Positions 27,840-37,152 are shown, counted from the first letter of the stretch. The stretch is DNA of 64,000 nucleotides from Arthrobacter sp. zg-Y820 (GCF_030142155.1 NZ_CP126247.1:3348001-3412000), one strand, 5' to 3'. Notes: generated by a model from the sequence alone, not told the origin. Program-made: numbers and translations.

Positions 27840-29353
27840 AACAGCGCTCCGGTCCGGGCGGTGCCGTGCTCCACGTGCAGGCGGTTCCCGCCCAGGGCCG
27901 CCAGGAACTCGGCGTCATGCGTCACCGCGACCACCGCGGTGCCGTCAGCTGTCAGTGTGCGGAGCAGCTCCACGAGTTCCGCCCAGGTGTTGGCATCCTG
28001 CCCGAACGTGGGTTCGTCCAGGAGCAGGACGTCCGGTTCGGTGGCGATCATCGTGGCGACCGACAGGCGGCGCTTCTCCCCGCCGGAGAGCGTGAACGGA
28101 TTGGCGTCCAGCAGTGCCGTGAGCCGCAGCCGCTCCGCCAGTGCCTGCACCAGCGCCGAGACCTCGGCCTCTGAGCGCCGGCGGGTGCGCCGCGGCCCGA
28201 ACGCCAGTTCCTCGCGCACCGTCGCGGCCAAGAACTGGTGCTCGGGTTCCTGGAAGACAGTGCCGATCCGGGTCACCAGGTCCGTGGATTTCCAGCGCCG
28301 GGGGTCGGGGCCCGCAGTTCCGGCCAGCGCGGGAGCAGCGCGCAGGGTTCCGGCCACTGGCTTCAGCAGTCCGCCCAGGGTCAGCGCCAGCGTCGATTTT
28401 CCGGCGCCGTTGGGCCCGGTGATCCCGAGCGCCGTGCCGGCCCGCAGCGTCAGGTCCACTCCGCTCACGGCCGCCGGGCCCCGCTTGGACCGTCCGACGC
28501 CCAGACCGCGGGCTTCGAGCAGGGTGGCGCCCGGAGCCCCGGCCGCCGGCCCGCCGGCCGCGGGACGGGTTCCGGGCAGCCAGACCCCGGCCGCGGCGAG
28601 CCGGGCGCGGTTGGCCGGATCGGCGAGGACCCTTGATGGCGGTCCGTCAGCGAGGATGCCGCCGTCGGCCGCCAGGACCACCACGCGGTCGACGACGTCC
28701 GCCCAGACCGCGACGCGGTGTTCCACCACGATCAGCGTGGCACCGGTGCGTTCCAGCACGCGTTCGACGGCAGCGCGCACTTCCAGCACGCCCTCCGGGT
28801 CCAGGTTGGCGGTGGGTTCGTCCAGCAGCAGCAGGCCCGGCCGCATCGCGAGCACCGAAGCCAGCGCCAGGCGCTGCTTCTCGCCTCCCGACAGGGCGGC
28901 AGTGGAATGGTGCAGCGGCACCCGGAGGCCGACGTCGTCCAGGCTGGTGCGGACCCGGTCCCAGATTTCCTCCGGCGGAACCCGAAGGTTCTCGGGACCA
29001 AAGGCCACCTCGTCACCCACCCGGGACAGCACCAGCTGGGAGTCCGGGTCCTGCAGCACCAGTCCCGCCCGGCCGCGGGCCTGCAGCGGCTGAACACCGT
29101 CCAGGGTCAGGCTGCCCTGCTGCTCCCCCGCGGCATCCGGGCCGGAGCCTTCGCCGAGGACGCCCGCGAGGGCATGCAGCAGCGTGGATTTGCCGGCACC
29201 GGAAGCGCCCAGCAGCAGGACCTTCTCCCCGGCGTCGATATCCAGTGACAGGGAGGAAAGGGCCGGGGCGGTGCGCCCGGCGTGCCGCCAGCTGAAGTCC
29301 CGGGCGCGGACCGCCACGGGGACGCCGGCGGGAACGGGGCTAGGCCCGCTCAT
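27836..29353 (-). CDS. ykoD: ECF transporter ATP-binding protein, two ABC domains fused (YkoD-like)
   Basis: A 505-residue protein with two complete ABC ATPase domains. The first has Walker A GASGAGKST, signature LSGGEKQRL and Walker B LLLLDEPTANLD; the second GPNGAGKST, LSGGEKRRL and VLLLDEPTFGQD, separated by an Ala/Gly/Pro-rich linker of about 30 residues. Fusion of the two ECF ATPases is the YkoD arrangement. The ATG at 29353 lies 14 bases inside the preceding ykoE-type gene; an upstream in-frame start has no support. It powers uptake by the T and S components. Confidence 0.9.
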   Translation of the reverse strand: MSGPSPVPAGVPVAVRARDFSWRHAGRTAPALSSLSLDIDAGEKVLLLGASGAGKSTLLHALAGVLGEGSGPDAAGEQQGSLTLDGVQPLQARGRAGLVLQDPDSQLVLSRVGDEVAFGPENLRVPPEEIWDRVRTSLDDVGLRVPLHHSTAALSGGEKQRLALASVLAMRPGLLLLDEPTANLDPEGVLEVRAAVERVLERTGATLIVVEHRVAVWADVVDRVVVLAADGGILADGPPSRVLADPANRARLAAAGVWLPGTRPAAGGPAAGAPGATLLEARGLGVGRSKRGPAAVSGVDLTLRAGTALGITGPNGAGKSTLALTLGGLLKPVAGTLRAAPALAGTAGPDPRRWKSTDLVTRIGTVFQEPEHQFLAATVREELAFGPRRTRRRSEAEVSALVQALAERLRLTALLDANPFTLSGGEKRRLSVATMIATEPDVLLLDEPTFGQDANTWAELVELLRTLTADGTAVVAVTHDAEFLAALGGNRLHVEHGTARTGALL

Positions 29354-29978
29354 GGGAGCGCCCGTCCGCTGCCCTTCCCGACGCGAAGGATGCCAGCACA
29401 CCGGTGCGGGCCAGGGCCCGGGCAGCCAGCCAGGATCCGGCACCGGCAATGACGGCGCCCGAAGCGGCGGCCAGCAGCGTGTAGAGCGCCTGCCATTGAA
29501 GCGCCCATTCCGGCTTGTACAGGATGCTTTCGCTGGCCCCCAGGAAGGCGCCCGAGACCAGCCCCGCCAGTACGGCCACCGGAAGCGTGTACCGAAGGTA
29601 GAGGAAGGCCAGGAACACCAGTTCCGCGCCGAGGCCCTGGATGAATCCGGAGAGCAGCACCGATAGGCCGAACTGCGTGCCGAGCACTCCGGACACGGCC
29701 GAGGCGAGGACCTCGCAGTAGATCGCTGCCCCGGGTTTGCGGATGATCAGCGCGCCGAGCACTCCGGCAATCAGCCATCCGCCGGTGTACAGCCCGCCCA
29801 GCGGCGGAAACGCCAGGATCAGGGCTTCCACCCCGGCGTAGCCCAGCGACCAGGCCCAGAAAATCACGCCTACGGCCACGGCCAGGACTGACGCGACGAC
29901 AATGTCGACGACCCGCCACGGGCGGCGCAGGGATTTTAACTGCCGTTGAAACTGTGGGTGGGATTTGTTCTGCTGCAT
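29340..29978 (-). CDS. ykoE: ECF transporter substrate-binding (S) component, YkoE-like
   Basis: A 212-residue membrane protein of the YkoE family, the S component of the hydroxymethylpyrimidine/thiamine importer. The family hallmarks 'DIVVASVLAVAVGVIFWAWSL', 'IIRKPGAAIYCEVLASA' and 'SGFIQGLGAELVFLAFLYLRY' are clear, with six membrane segments. The ATG at 29978 has AGGAGG seven bases upstream. That ribosome site is the 3' arm of a hairpin following a TPP riboswitch, so thiamine pyrophosphate should shut its translation. ykoD and ykoC follow. Confidence 0.92.
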   Translation of the reverse strand: MQQNKSHPQFQRQLKSLRRPWRVVDIVVASVLAVAVGVIFWAWSLGYAGVEALILAFPPLGGLYTGGWLIAGVLGALIIRKPGAAIYCEVLASAVSGVLGTQFGLSVLLSGFIQGLGAELVFLAFLYLRYTLPVAVLAGLVSGAFLGASESILYKPEWALQWQALYTLLAAASGAVIAGAGSWLAARALARTGVLASFASGRAADGRSHERA

Positions 29979-29985
29979 GAAATAA

Positions 29986-30004
29986 CCTCCTGAGGTACAG
30001 GAGG
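29986..30004 (-). promoter_or_regulatory. SD-sequestering hairpin (riboswitch expression platform)
   Basis: On the minus strand CCTCCTG-TACCT-CAGGAGG: a 7-bp perfect stem whose 3' arm is the ykoE Shine-Dalgarno sequence. It lies between the TPP aptamer and the ATG and would block ribosome binding when folded. The typical off-state platform for translational thiamine riboswitches. Confidence 0.75.
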
Positions 30005-30050
30005 GGAGGGGCCCTTCATGGCGGTTTGCCATGATGTCCCGTGAGATCTC

Positions 30051-30168
30051 GACTCCCTAGCGCCGGTACTAACCGGATCAGGTTCGAGGGTCTGCGGATG
30101 TCCGCACTCTCAGCGCCTTGTTCTGCCTGCCGGGCCTTGGGCCCGGCGGGAAGCGGCGCTCCCCTGTC
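30051..30168 (-). ncRNA. TPP riboswitch aptamer (THI element)
   Basis: Minus strand. The invariant parts are present in order: GACAGGGGAGC at the 5' end, GCTGAGAGTGC, then AACCTGATCCGG and TTAGTACC, GGCG and TAGGGAGTC at the 3' end. GAC at the start pairs with GTC at the end to close P1. The extra stem P3a is GC-rich (around 30128-30150). It controls the ykoE-ykoD-ykoC importer, about 70 bases downstream. Confidence 0.93.
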
Positions 30169-30265
30169 GTGTGTTTTGCGTTTCCCACTCTACACACGCC
30201 ACTGCCCCGGTGGGGCGGATCGGCGGGTAGGGTTAGGAAAAAGGCCTTCAACCCTAGGAGCACCC

Positions 30266-30529
30266 ATGAACCTGATCCTGAAACTGCTCGCGACCGGTGC
30301 CAGCATCGGCGCCGGCCTGCTGTCCGCGAAAATCCTCGATTTTGCCTGGACGCGGATCACGGGCAACGAACCGCCGCGGGACAACGACGGCGTCCTGGAC
30401 GTCAGCCTCCGCACCGCAGTGATCTTCGCCGTCGTCTCCGGAGCGGTCAGCCAGGGCATCCGGGTGCTGACCACCCGCGGAACCCAGCGGGCCATCCAGC
30501 GCTACAAGAAGACGCCTGAAGTGGTCTAG
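30266..30529 (+). CDS. DUF4235-domain small membrane protein
   Basis: An 87-residue protein with two hydrophobic segments ('LLATGASIGAGLLSAKIL' and 'TAVIFAVVSGAVSQGIRVL') flanking a short acidic loop, the DUF4235 family, which is widespread and uncharacterised in actinobacteria. TAGGAG precedes the ATG at 30266. It is a single gene, divergent from the thiamine importer, and converges on mrpG with 24 bases between stops. Confidence 0.85.
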   Translation: MNLILKLLATGASIGAGLLSAKILDFAWTRITGNEPPRDNDGVLDVSLRTAVIFAVVSGAVSQGIRVLTTRGTQRAIQRYKKTPEVV

Positions 30530-30553
30530 CAGCTCCGCTTCATCACAGGGCGC

Positions 30554-31126
30554 TCAGCCTCCGGGACGGTGTTCCGGGCGGCGGGCGCCCTGACTTGTTT
30601 CCGCTTCGGCACCGGACACCACGCCGGGGCGGGCTTCGGGTGCCGCGGCGGGCGTCGCGGGGAGCGCGTCGTCGTCGAGGGAGCCCGCGGGCGGCGGCGC
30701 CCCCGGATCATCATCCACCCGGTCGGCGGGTCCGCCGTCGTTGGTTCCGGGTGCGCCGGCCTTGGCCTGCAGCAGCAGTTGCTGGGCACGGCCGACGACG
30801 TCGTCCAGCTCGTCGATGGTGAGCAGCTCCGGGCGCAGGTGCTTGGTCCGGTAACCGGCGCGGCCGATCATGTGGGCGGACACCGGCGCGGTGAGGATCA
30901 TGAACAGCCAGCAGACGCCAAGGATCGGCAGCAGCACCCAGCTCTCAAACTGCACGGCCATGGCCAGCAGGAACAGCAGCAGTCCCAGCACCTGCGGCTT
31001 GGACGCTGCGTGCATCCGGCTCATGAGGTCGGGGAACCGGGTCAGGCCAATGGCCGCGGCCAGCGACATCAGCGCCCCGCCCAGCATGAGGATTCCGACA
31101 ATCAGGTCATTCAGTTCCTGGCTCAC
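30554..31126 (-). CDS. mrpG: Mrp antiporter subunit G
   Basis: Subunit of the multisubunit Na+(K+)/H+ antiporter, 190 residues. Three transmembrane helices at the N-terminus ('LIVGILMLGGALMSLAAAIGL', 'VLGLLLFLLAMAVQF', 'LPILGVCWLFMILTAPVSAHMI') match MnhG/PhaG. The C-terminal ~90 residues are a charged, Ala/Pro/Asp-rich extension not usual for the family. Last gene of the mrpA-C-D-E-F-G operon, three bases after mrpF. Confidence 0.9.
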   Translation of the reverse strand: MSQELNDLIVGILMLGGALMSLAAAIGLTRFPDLMSRMHAASKPQVLGLLLFLLAMAVQFESWVLLPILGVCWLFMILTAPVSAHMIGRAGYRTKHLRPELLTIDELDDVVGRAQQLLLQAKAGAPGTNDGGPADRVDDDPGAPPPAGSLDDDALPATPAAAPEARPGVVSGAEAETSQGARRPEHRPGG

Positions 31127-31129
31127 CGG

Positions 31130-31390
31130 TTATCTCCTGTCCGTAACGAAGCGGGCAACGGTCACGGAGCCAATGAAGCCGATCAGTGAGATGGACACCA
31201 GGAGCGCCAGATAGTTGAGGTTTTTGTTCACGATCATGTCAGTGGCCAGGGCCGCGCCGACGATGGTCAGCAGCACGTCGGCTGCCAGCACCCGGTCCAG
31301 AATCGAGGGCCCGCGGGCAATCCGGAAAATCGCTCCGGCCGCTGCGACCGAGAGCATGACGGCCACCAGGACCACAAAGACGTTCATCAT
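31130..31390 (-). CDS. mrpF: Mrp antiporter subunit F
   Basis: Small membrane subunit, 86 residues with three hydrophobic segments. 'VVLVAVMLSVAAAGAIFRIARGPSILDRVLAADVL' is the MnhF signature. The ATG overlaps the mrpE stop by four bases (ATGA). Essential for assembly of the antiporter in other bacteria. Confidence 0.93.
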   Translation of the reverse strand: MMNVFVVLVAVMLSVAAAGAIFRIARGPSILDRVLAADVLLTIVGAALATDMIVNKNLNYLALLVSISLIGFIGSVTVARFVTDRR

Positions 31391-32016
31391 GATGCGGCTC
31401 CCTTGCCGGTTGCGGCGGGGTTTCCGGTTTCGAGGGCGACCTCCCGGCGGACCTGCGCTTCCTCGGCCCTGAGGACCTCAAGGTCTTCGCGGGTGCCGAT
31501 GGTGTGGATCAGCCACGATTCGGTGTCCCGGACATCCTTGCGGACCTTGTCGGCGTGCTCCGGGGTGGAAACATTCAGGCAGTGCAGGTACAGCGTGGAG
31601 GTGGACCGGTCCACCTCCACCACCAGGGAACCCGGAATCAGCGACAGCGCGTGCCCGGTGGCGGTGACCAGAAGGTCCGAGTGGCTGCGCAGCTTCACGC
31701 CCACCACTGCGTTCTTGATGTGCGGACCCTTGGTGATGGACAGCCAGAGCACCTCGAAGCTGGCGTGGACCAGCTTGTAGAAGAACCGGACCGCGAAGCC
31801 CAGGGCGTAGATCGGATTGAACCGGCCGCTGAGCTCCACCGGCGGCAGGTAGAAGATGTTGGCCACGACGAAGGCAATCGCGGCGCCGAAGATCAGGTTG
31901 CCGGCGCTGAAGTCCTGCCAGAGGGCGCCCCAGAGGAACACCAGCCAGATCAGCAGCGGGATTTCCTTGAGCAGCGGCACGCGCGGCCGGTTGCGCATTT
32001 GGGCCCTGCGGGTCAC
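31387..32016 (-). CDS. mrpE: Mrp antiporter subunit E
   Basis: A 209-residue protein with two to three N-terminal membrane helices ('PLLIWLVFLWGALWQDFSAGNLIFGAAIAFVVANIFYL') and a soluble C-terminal domain ('SLIPGSLVVEVDRSTSTLYLHCLNV') as in MnhE. GTG start at 32016 overlaps the mrpD stop by four bases; the stop overlaps mrpF. Confidence 0.93.
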   Translation of the reverse strand: MTRRAQMRNRPRVPLLKEIPLLIWLVFLWGALWQDFSAGNLIFGAAIAFVVANIFYLPPVELSGRFNPIYALGFAVRFFYKLVHASFEVLWLSITKGPHIKNAVVGVKLRSHSDLLVTATGHALSLIPGSLVVEVDRSTSTLYLHCLNVSTPEHADKVRKDVRDTESWLIHTIGTREDLEVLRAEEAQVRREVALETGNPAATGKGAAS

Positions 32017-33623
32017 TGGCCTGCCCCCTCTCCCAGAACGGCTTCAATGTACGGTGTGCGGTCCAGCAGATCCTGCGCCGCGTCGTCGCTGAGCGAGAAC
32101 AGCGGACCGGCCAGGACGGTCAGTGAGACGCCGAGCGCCACCAGGCCCACGGTGGGATACACCATGGTGCGCGGCAGCAGGTCGACGGCGCCGCGGCCGG
32201 AGAACTTGCCCGTTGACTTCTCGGTGACCTCGCCGGAGTGGCGCACTGCGGACCCGTCGTCGCCGGTCGCCAGCAGGATCGGGTCCGGATGAACGGCGTC
32301 TTCCGGTGTCCGCCAGAACGCACGGTTCCAGACCCGGGCCATCACCAGCAGCGTCAGCAGGCTGGTCAGCACGCTGGCCCCCACCAGGGTGTACGCCAGC
32401 GGAGTGCCCAGGTCGACGCCGGCCTCCAGGAGTCCGAGCTTGCCGAGGAAGCCCGAGAACGGCGGAATCCCGCCCAGGTTGATGGCCGGAATGAAGTACA
32501 GCACGGCCAGCAGCGGTGAGAGCTTCGCCAAACCGCCGAGCCGGTCCATGTTGGCGGTGCCGCCGCGGCGCTCGATCAGGCCGGTGACCAGGAACAGGGA
32601 GGTCTGGATCGTAATGTGGTGGACCACGTAGAACACCGCGGAGCCGATGCCGATCACCGATCCCACGGCCAGGCCGAACACCATGTAGCCGATGTGGCTG
32701 ACCAATGTGAAGGAGAGCATTCGCTTGATGTCGGTCTGTGCCAGGGCACCCAGGATGCCGACCACCATGGTCAGTCCCGCCACCACCATCAGCAGGGTGT
32801 TGATGCGGTCGCCGGGGAAGAGCAGCGTCTCGGTGCGGACCATGGCGTAGACGCCCACCTTGGTCAGCAGCCCGGCGAACACCGCGGTGACCGGCGCCGG
32901 AGCCGTCGGATAGGAGTCCGGCAGCCAGAAGGACAGCGGAAAGACTGCGGCCTTGATTCCGAACGCGACCAGCAGCATCAGGTGCAGCATCAGCTGCGTG
33001 CCGGGGTCCAGGTCCTGCAGCTTCACCGCCAGGTCCGCCATGTTCACGGTGCCGGTGGCCGCGTAAATCATGGCGATGGTGATCAGGAACAGCAGCGAGG
33101 AGACCACGCTGACCACCACGTAGGTGATGCCGGCGCGGATGCGTGCAGTGGTTCCGCCCAGGGTCATCAGCACGTAGCTCGCGGTGAGCAGGATTTCGAA
33201 GCCCACGTACAGGTTGAAGAGGTCCCCGGCCAGGAAGGCGTTGGACACTCCGGCAACCAGGATGAGGTAGGTCGGATGGAAGATCGAGATCGGACCGTCT
33301 TCGTCACCGTCGGTCATGCCCTGCCCCGCTGCGTAGATCAGCACCGCCAGGCTGACGGCAGAGGAGACGACCAGCATCAGGGCGGAGAACTGGTCCACCA
33401 CCATGGTGATGCCGATCGGCGGCAGCCAGCCGCCCAGGTTCACGGCCTGGGCTCCCGTCTCCCAGATGGAGAACAGCAGGACGACTTCCAGGAGCAGCGT
33501 CACGGACAGGATGGTGACGCTGATGATGCGCTGGGCGCGGGTGTGGCGGATCAGGATGAAGGCAAGGGCCGCGCCGAAGAACGGCAGGACCACGGCCAGC
33601 GGAGCCAGACTTACGGTGTTCAT
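32013..33623 (-). CDS. mrpD: Mrp antiporter subunit D
   Basis: A 536-residue proton-translocating subunit of the NADH-dehydrogenase ND2/ND4/ND5-like (Proton_antipo_M) family with about 14 hydrophobic segments. 'GIKAAVFPLSFWLPDSYPTAPAPVTAVFAGLLTKVGVYAMVR' contains the conserved Lys and the broken helix of antiporter subunits. The C-terminal ~80 residues, from 'DPILLATGDDGS', are an extra soluble and membrane extension. Start overlaps mrpC. Confidence 0.95.
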   Translation of the reverse strand: MNTVSLAPLAVVLPFFGAALAFILIRHTRAQRIISVTILSVTLLLEVVLLFSIWETGAQAVNLGGWLPPIGITMVVDQFSALMLVVSSAVSLAVLIYAAGQGMTDGDEDGPISIFHPTYLILVAGVSNAFLAGDLFNLYVGFEILLTASYVLMTLGGTTARIRAGITYVVVSVVSSLLFLITIAMIYAATGTVNMADLAVKLQDLDPGTQLMLHLMLLVAFGIKAAVFPLSFWLPDSYPTAPAPVTAVFAGLLTKVGVYAMVRTETLLFPGDRINTLLMVVAGLTMVVGILGALAQTDIKRMLSFTLVSHIGYMVFGLAVGSVIGIGSAVFYVVHHITIQTSLFLVTGLIERRGGTANMDRLGGLAKLSPLLAVLYFIPAINLGGIPPFSGFLGKLGLLEAGVDLGTPLAYTLVGASVLTSLLTLLVMARVWNRAFWRTPEDAVHPDPILLATGDDGSAVRHSGEVTEKSTGKFSGRGAVDLLPRTMVYPTVGLVALGVSLTVLAGPLFSLSDDAAQDLLDRTPYIEAVLGEGAGQ

Positions 33624-34108
33624 TCCTTGGCCTCCGGGCTGGTGCTCTGACCGGAGGCGCGCAGGGATCCGGGCGCCTCTTCAGCCTCTTCGGGCGGGGT
33701 GAATTCGGTGGTGTCCTCGGGGACGTCGGCGTCGTCTTCCGCGTCGAAGCTGCTCTGGCTTGCCACGCGGCGGTCCTCGAGGTCGTCCTGGACCTCGTCC
33801 TGGCGGCTCAGCACCCAGGACCGGTAAATGATGCCGAGCATGAACGCGGTGACGGAGAAGGAGATCACGATGGACGTCAGGATGAAGGCCTGCGGCAGCG
33901 GATCGTTGTAGTCTTCCGCTGCAATGTCGGCGCTGAACAGCGGAGCCAGGCCCTGGAAGCCGCCGGTGGAGAGCAGCAGGATGTTGGTGGCGTTGGTGAG
34001 CATGGTCAGTCCCAGCACCACGCGGGTCAGGCTGCGTTCCAGGAGCAGGTAGATCCCGCAGGCATACAGTGCTCCCATAATTACCATGAAGGTGATGTTC
34101 ACGCTCAT
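33620..34108 (-). CDS. mrpC: Mrp antiporter subunit C
   Basis: A 162-residue NuoK-like subunit with three membrane helices ('FMVIMGALYACGIYLLL', 'RVVLGLTMLTNATNILLL', 'PQAFILTSIVISFSVTAFML'). The last ~50 residues are acidic and Pro/Glu-rich. Overlaps mrpA by four bases and mrpD by four bases. Confidence 0.93.
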   Translation of the reverse strand: MSVNITFMVIMGALYACGIYLLLERSLTRVVLGLTMLTNATNILLLSTGGFQGLAPLFSADIAAEDYNDPLPQAFILTSIVISFSVTAFMLGIIYRSWVLSRQDEVQDDLEDRRVASQSSFDAEDDADVPEDTTEFTPPEEAEEAPGSLRASGQSTSPEAKE

Positions 34109-37100
34109 CGGGCCACCTCCTCCTCTTCTCGGCTGGGTATTTCGGGTTCGGGCTCGATCGTCTCCTCGTCGTCGGAGGAGCCGCCTTCGCTGCGTTCATC
34201 GATTTCGGAGCCCAGGCTGCGCAGGACATCCAGCACCAGCCCGACCACCACCAGGTACACGCCGATATCGAAGATCGTGGAGGTCACGAACTTGACCTCG
34301 CCGAAAATGGGCCAGGTGAACTTGATGATGGCGCTCTGCAGGACCTGTCCGCCGAAGACCAGCGGCGCGGCGGCCGACAGTCCGGCCAGGCCCAGCCCGC
34401 CGCCGAGCAGCAGGCCGGCGCTGACCGGGCTTGCTTCGGCCAGTTCGAACCGGCCGCCGGCCAGGTAGCGGATGGTCAGGGCGAGTCCGGCCATGAGTCC
34501 CCCGGCGAAGCCGCCGCCGGGCATGTTGTGCCCGGCCACCAGGAGATAGATGGAGAACAGGATCACCGAGTGGAACAGCAGGCGGGTAATTACCTCGAAG
34601 ATGATGGAACGCCGTTCCGGAGCGAGGGTCCGCCCGGCGACGAGCCAGGCGTCACGGCTGACGCTGGAGAACTTCCGTGCCATCGCGAGGGTGGCCTCCT
34701 GGCGGCCGGAGGACGCGAAGTGTTCGCGGCCGCGGTCCACGGAGCCGGTGGCGACGCCCTCTGCCCGGCGGCGCTTGTCGCCGCGGCCGCGCACGAAGAT
34801 CAGCGACGCAACGCCGGTGGCGGCCATGGCCAGCACCGAGATCTCCCCGAAGGTGTCCCAGGCGCGGATGTCGACGAGCGTGACGTTGACGATGTTGGCG
34901 CCGCCGCCCACCTCGTAGGCGAGGTCGGGGAAGGCCAGGGAAATGGGCTCCGCCACGCGGGACGCCATTGCCGTCATGGCCAGGACCACCATGGTCCCGC
35001 CGAAGGCAATGCCGAGCAGGGCGCGCAGCATGCGGTGTCCGGCCGGTTCGCGCTTCCAGAGCCGGGCCGGCAGGGACCGCAGCGCCAGGACAAAGGCAAC
35101 CAGGACGATGGTTTCCACCAGCATCTGGGTCAGGGCCAGGTCCGGCGCGCCCTGCAGGGCGAAGATCAGGGCGATTCCGTAGCCGGTGACGCTGACCATG
35201 AGCACGGCCAGGAATCGCTTGTTGGCGCGGGCAGCGGCGAGGCCCCCCAGGATGATGCCGACGCCGATCACTGCCTGCAGCGGCGAATCAAACCAGTGGA
35301 ACTGGTCCGGCAGCGGCGCGTCGCGGACAATGAGCGCGAAAAGCGGAGTCACGACCGCCACCGACAGGATGACGAAGAGGTAGAACATCAGCGAACCGCG
35401 CTGGGTGCGTCCGGTGACCCAGACCGCGACGTCGTCGAGCACGCCGATAATCCCGCGGTAGGAGCGTTCGGCGTCCAGCGGGGCGGTGAAGCGTCCCTGC
35501 AGCCGTTCCACCCGGATCCGCTGCCAGAACAGCAGCAGCCCGGCTCCGATGGTGATGACGGTCAGCAGCAGTGCGGTGGTGAAGCCGTGCCACAGGGCCA
35601 GATGAGTGGGGCTGCCGTCGGCCGGGTACAGGTCCGCGTAGGAGGCGATGGCTGCGTCCAGCGGTGCCGGCCACAGGCCGAAGATCACGGTTACGACGGT
35701 CAGGATGCCGGGCGCGGCGAGGAAGGTCCACGGCACCGGCTTGAAGGCGGTGGGCTTGGCGTTGGGCTTGGTGGCGAAACCGCCCCAGACGAAGCGGGCG
35801 CTGTAGGCAAAAGTCAGGATGGAGCCGATGACGACGCCGGCCAGCAGCACTGCCGCCCCGGCGGTTCCCTGCTTCTCGGCATAGTGGACGAAGGTCTCGT
35901 AGACCGATTCCTTGGCCACGAAACCGAGCAGGGGCGCCACTCCGGCCATGGAGGCGGCGCCGATGAGGGCCACGATGAACAGCTGCGGAGAGGAGCGGTG
36001 GATGCCGGAGAGCTTGCGGATGTCCCGGGTCCCCGACTGGTGGTCAACGATGCCCACCACCAGGAACAGGGTCGCTTTGAAGAAGCCGTGGGCCAGCAGC
36101 AGGCCGAGCCCGGCCACGGCGGCTTCCCGGTTGCCCAGTCCCACCACCAGGGTCAGGAAGCCGAGCTGGCTGACGGTTCCGTACGCGAGGATCAGCTTCA
36201 GGTCGTACTGGCGCAGTGCGCGCCAGCCGCCCAGCAACATGGTCGAGAGGCCCAGGACGAGCACGACGGCGTGCCAATAGGTGGATTCCGAGAATCCGGG
36301 AGCGAGCCGGGCCACCAGGTAGATGCCGGCCTTCACCATGGCCGCTGCGTGCAGGTAGGCGCTGACCGGCGTGGGGGCGGCCATCGCGGCAGGGAGCCAG
36401 AAGTGGAACGGGAGCAGCGCGGATTTGGACACCGCGCCGATGAGCATCAGCACAATGGCCACGTCCACGACGGCGCCGCGTTCGAGCAGCTGCGGGGCCA
36501 TGGCGAGGATCTCGGAGATCCGCAGGGTGCCTGCGGCGTTGCCAATCAGCACCATGCCCACCAGCATCGCCAGGCCGCCGAAGGTGGTCACGATCAGCGC
36601 CTGCAGCGCCGCCCGGCGTGCGGACAGGCGGTGCGCGGAGTAGCCGATCAGCAGGTAGGACAAGACCGTGGTCAGTTCCCAGAAAACGAACAGCAGGATC
36701 AGGTCATCGGCTGTGACCAGGCCGAACATTGCCGCGGCAAAGGCCAGCAGCTGGGAGCCGAAGGCGCCCATCTGCGCGTCGCCCGGGCGGAAATAGCGGG
36801 CGCAGTAGAAGAGGACCAGCGAGCCGACGCCCAGGATGAGGATGGAAAGGACCGCGGCCAGGGTGTCCATCCGGAAGGCCAGCTCCACGCGGAGATCGGG
36901 AATCCAGGGGATGACGAGCGACGGCGGGGCGTTGGGAGCGCCCGAGGCCAGCGTCTGGTCGGCACCTGTGTACCGGGGAAACGTGACCAGCAGCCAGACA
37001 AAGGCTGCGGCGGGGACGGCGGCCAGGACATAGAACGCCGAACGGCCGATCCTGCGGAACATTAAGGGCGCCACCAATGCCACCGTAAACAAAACGGTGA

Positions 37101-37113
37101 GCACAACTAGCAC
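34105..37113 (-). CDS. mrpA: Mrp antiporter subunit A fused to B
   Basis: Largest subunit, 1002 residues. Residues 1-~760 are the ND5-like MrpA proton path with its Lys/Glu-bearing segments ('GAVSKSALLPFHFWLPAAMAAPTPVSAYLHAAAMVKAGIYL') and the C-terminal NuoJ-like part. Residues about 820-950 are an MnhB domain ('LFHSVILFSIYLLVAGHNMPGGGFAGGLMAGLAL'), so A and B are one chain. The tail is Glu/Asp-rich. The GTG at 37113 has GGGAG six bases upstream. It is the first gene of the operon. Confidence 0.94.
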   Translation of the reverse strand: MLVVLTVLFTVALVAPLMFRRIGRSAFYVLAAVPAAAFVWLLVTFPRYTGADQTLASGAPNAPPSLVIPWIPDLRVELAFRMDTLAAVLSILILGVGSLVLFYCARYFRPGDAQMGAFGSQLLAFAAAMFGLVTADDLILLFVFWELTTVLSYLLIGYSAHRLSARRAALQALIVTTFGGLAMLVGMVLIGNAAGTLRISEILAMAPQLLERGAVVDVAIVLMLIGAVSKSALLPFHFWLPAAMAAPTPVSAYLHAAAMVKAGIYLVARLAPGFSESTYWHAVVLVLGLSTMLLGGWRALRQYDLKLILAYGTVSQLGFLTLVVGLGNREAAVAGLGLLLAHGFFKATLFLVVGIVDHQSGTRDIRKLSGIHRSSPQLFIVALIGAASMAGVAPLLGFVAKESVYETFVHYAEKQGTAGAAVLLAGVVIGSILTFAYSARFVWGGFATKPNAKPTAFKPVPWTFLAAPGILTVVTVIFGLWPAPLDAAIASYADLYPADGSPTHLALWHGFTTALLLTVITIGAGLLLFWQRIRVERLQGRFTAPLDAERSYRGIIGVLDDVAVWVTGRTQRGSLMFYLFVILSVAVVTPLFALIVRDAPLPDQFHWFDSPLQAVIGVGIILGGLAAARANKRFLAVLMVSVTGYGIALIFALQGAPDLALTQMLVETIVLVAFVLALRSLPARLWKREPAGHRMLRALLGIAFGGTMVVLAMTAMASRVAEPISLAFPDLAYEVGGGANIVNVTLVDIRAWDTFGEISVLAMAATGVASLIFVRGRGDKRRRAEGVATGSVDRGREHFASSGRQEATLAMARKFSSVSRDAWLVAGRTLAPERRSIIFEVITRLLFHSVILFSIYLLVAGHNMPGGGFAGGLMAGLALTIRYLAGGRFELAEASPVSAGLLLGGGLGLAGLSAAAPLVFGGQVLQSAIIKFTWPIFGEVKFVTSTIFDIGVYLVVVGLVLDVLRSLGSEIDERSEGGSSDDEETIEPEPEIPSREEEEVAR

Positions 37114-37152
37114 AAGATCTCCCGAGCTTTTTTGACAGTCTTCCAGCCGCAG

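Noticed and set aside
34528..37065. Open frame of about 845 codons opposite mrpA
   Set aside because: Shadow of mrpA; the sequence is Gln/Glu/His/Gly-rich without motifs, as expected for the reverse of a membrane protein in GC-rich DNA.
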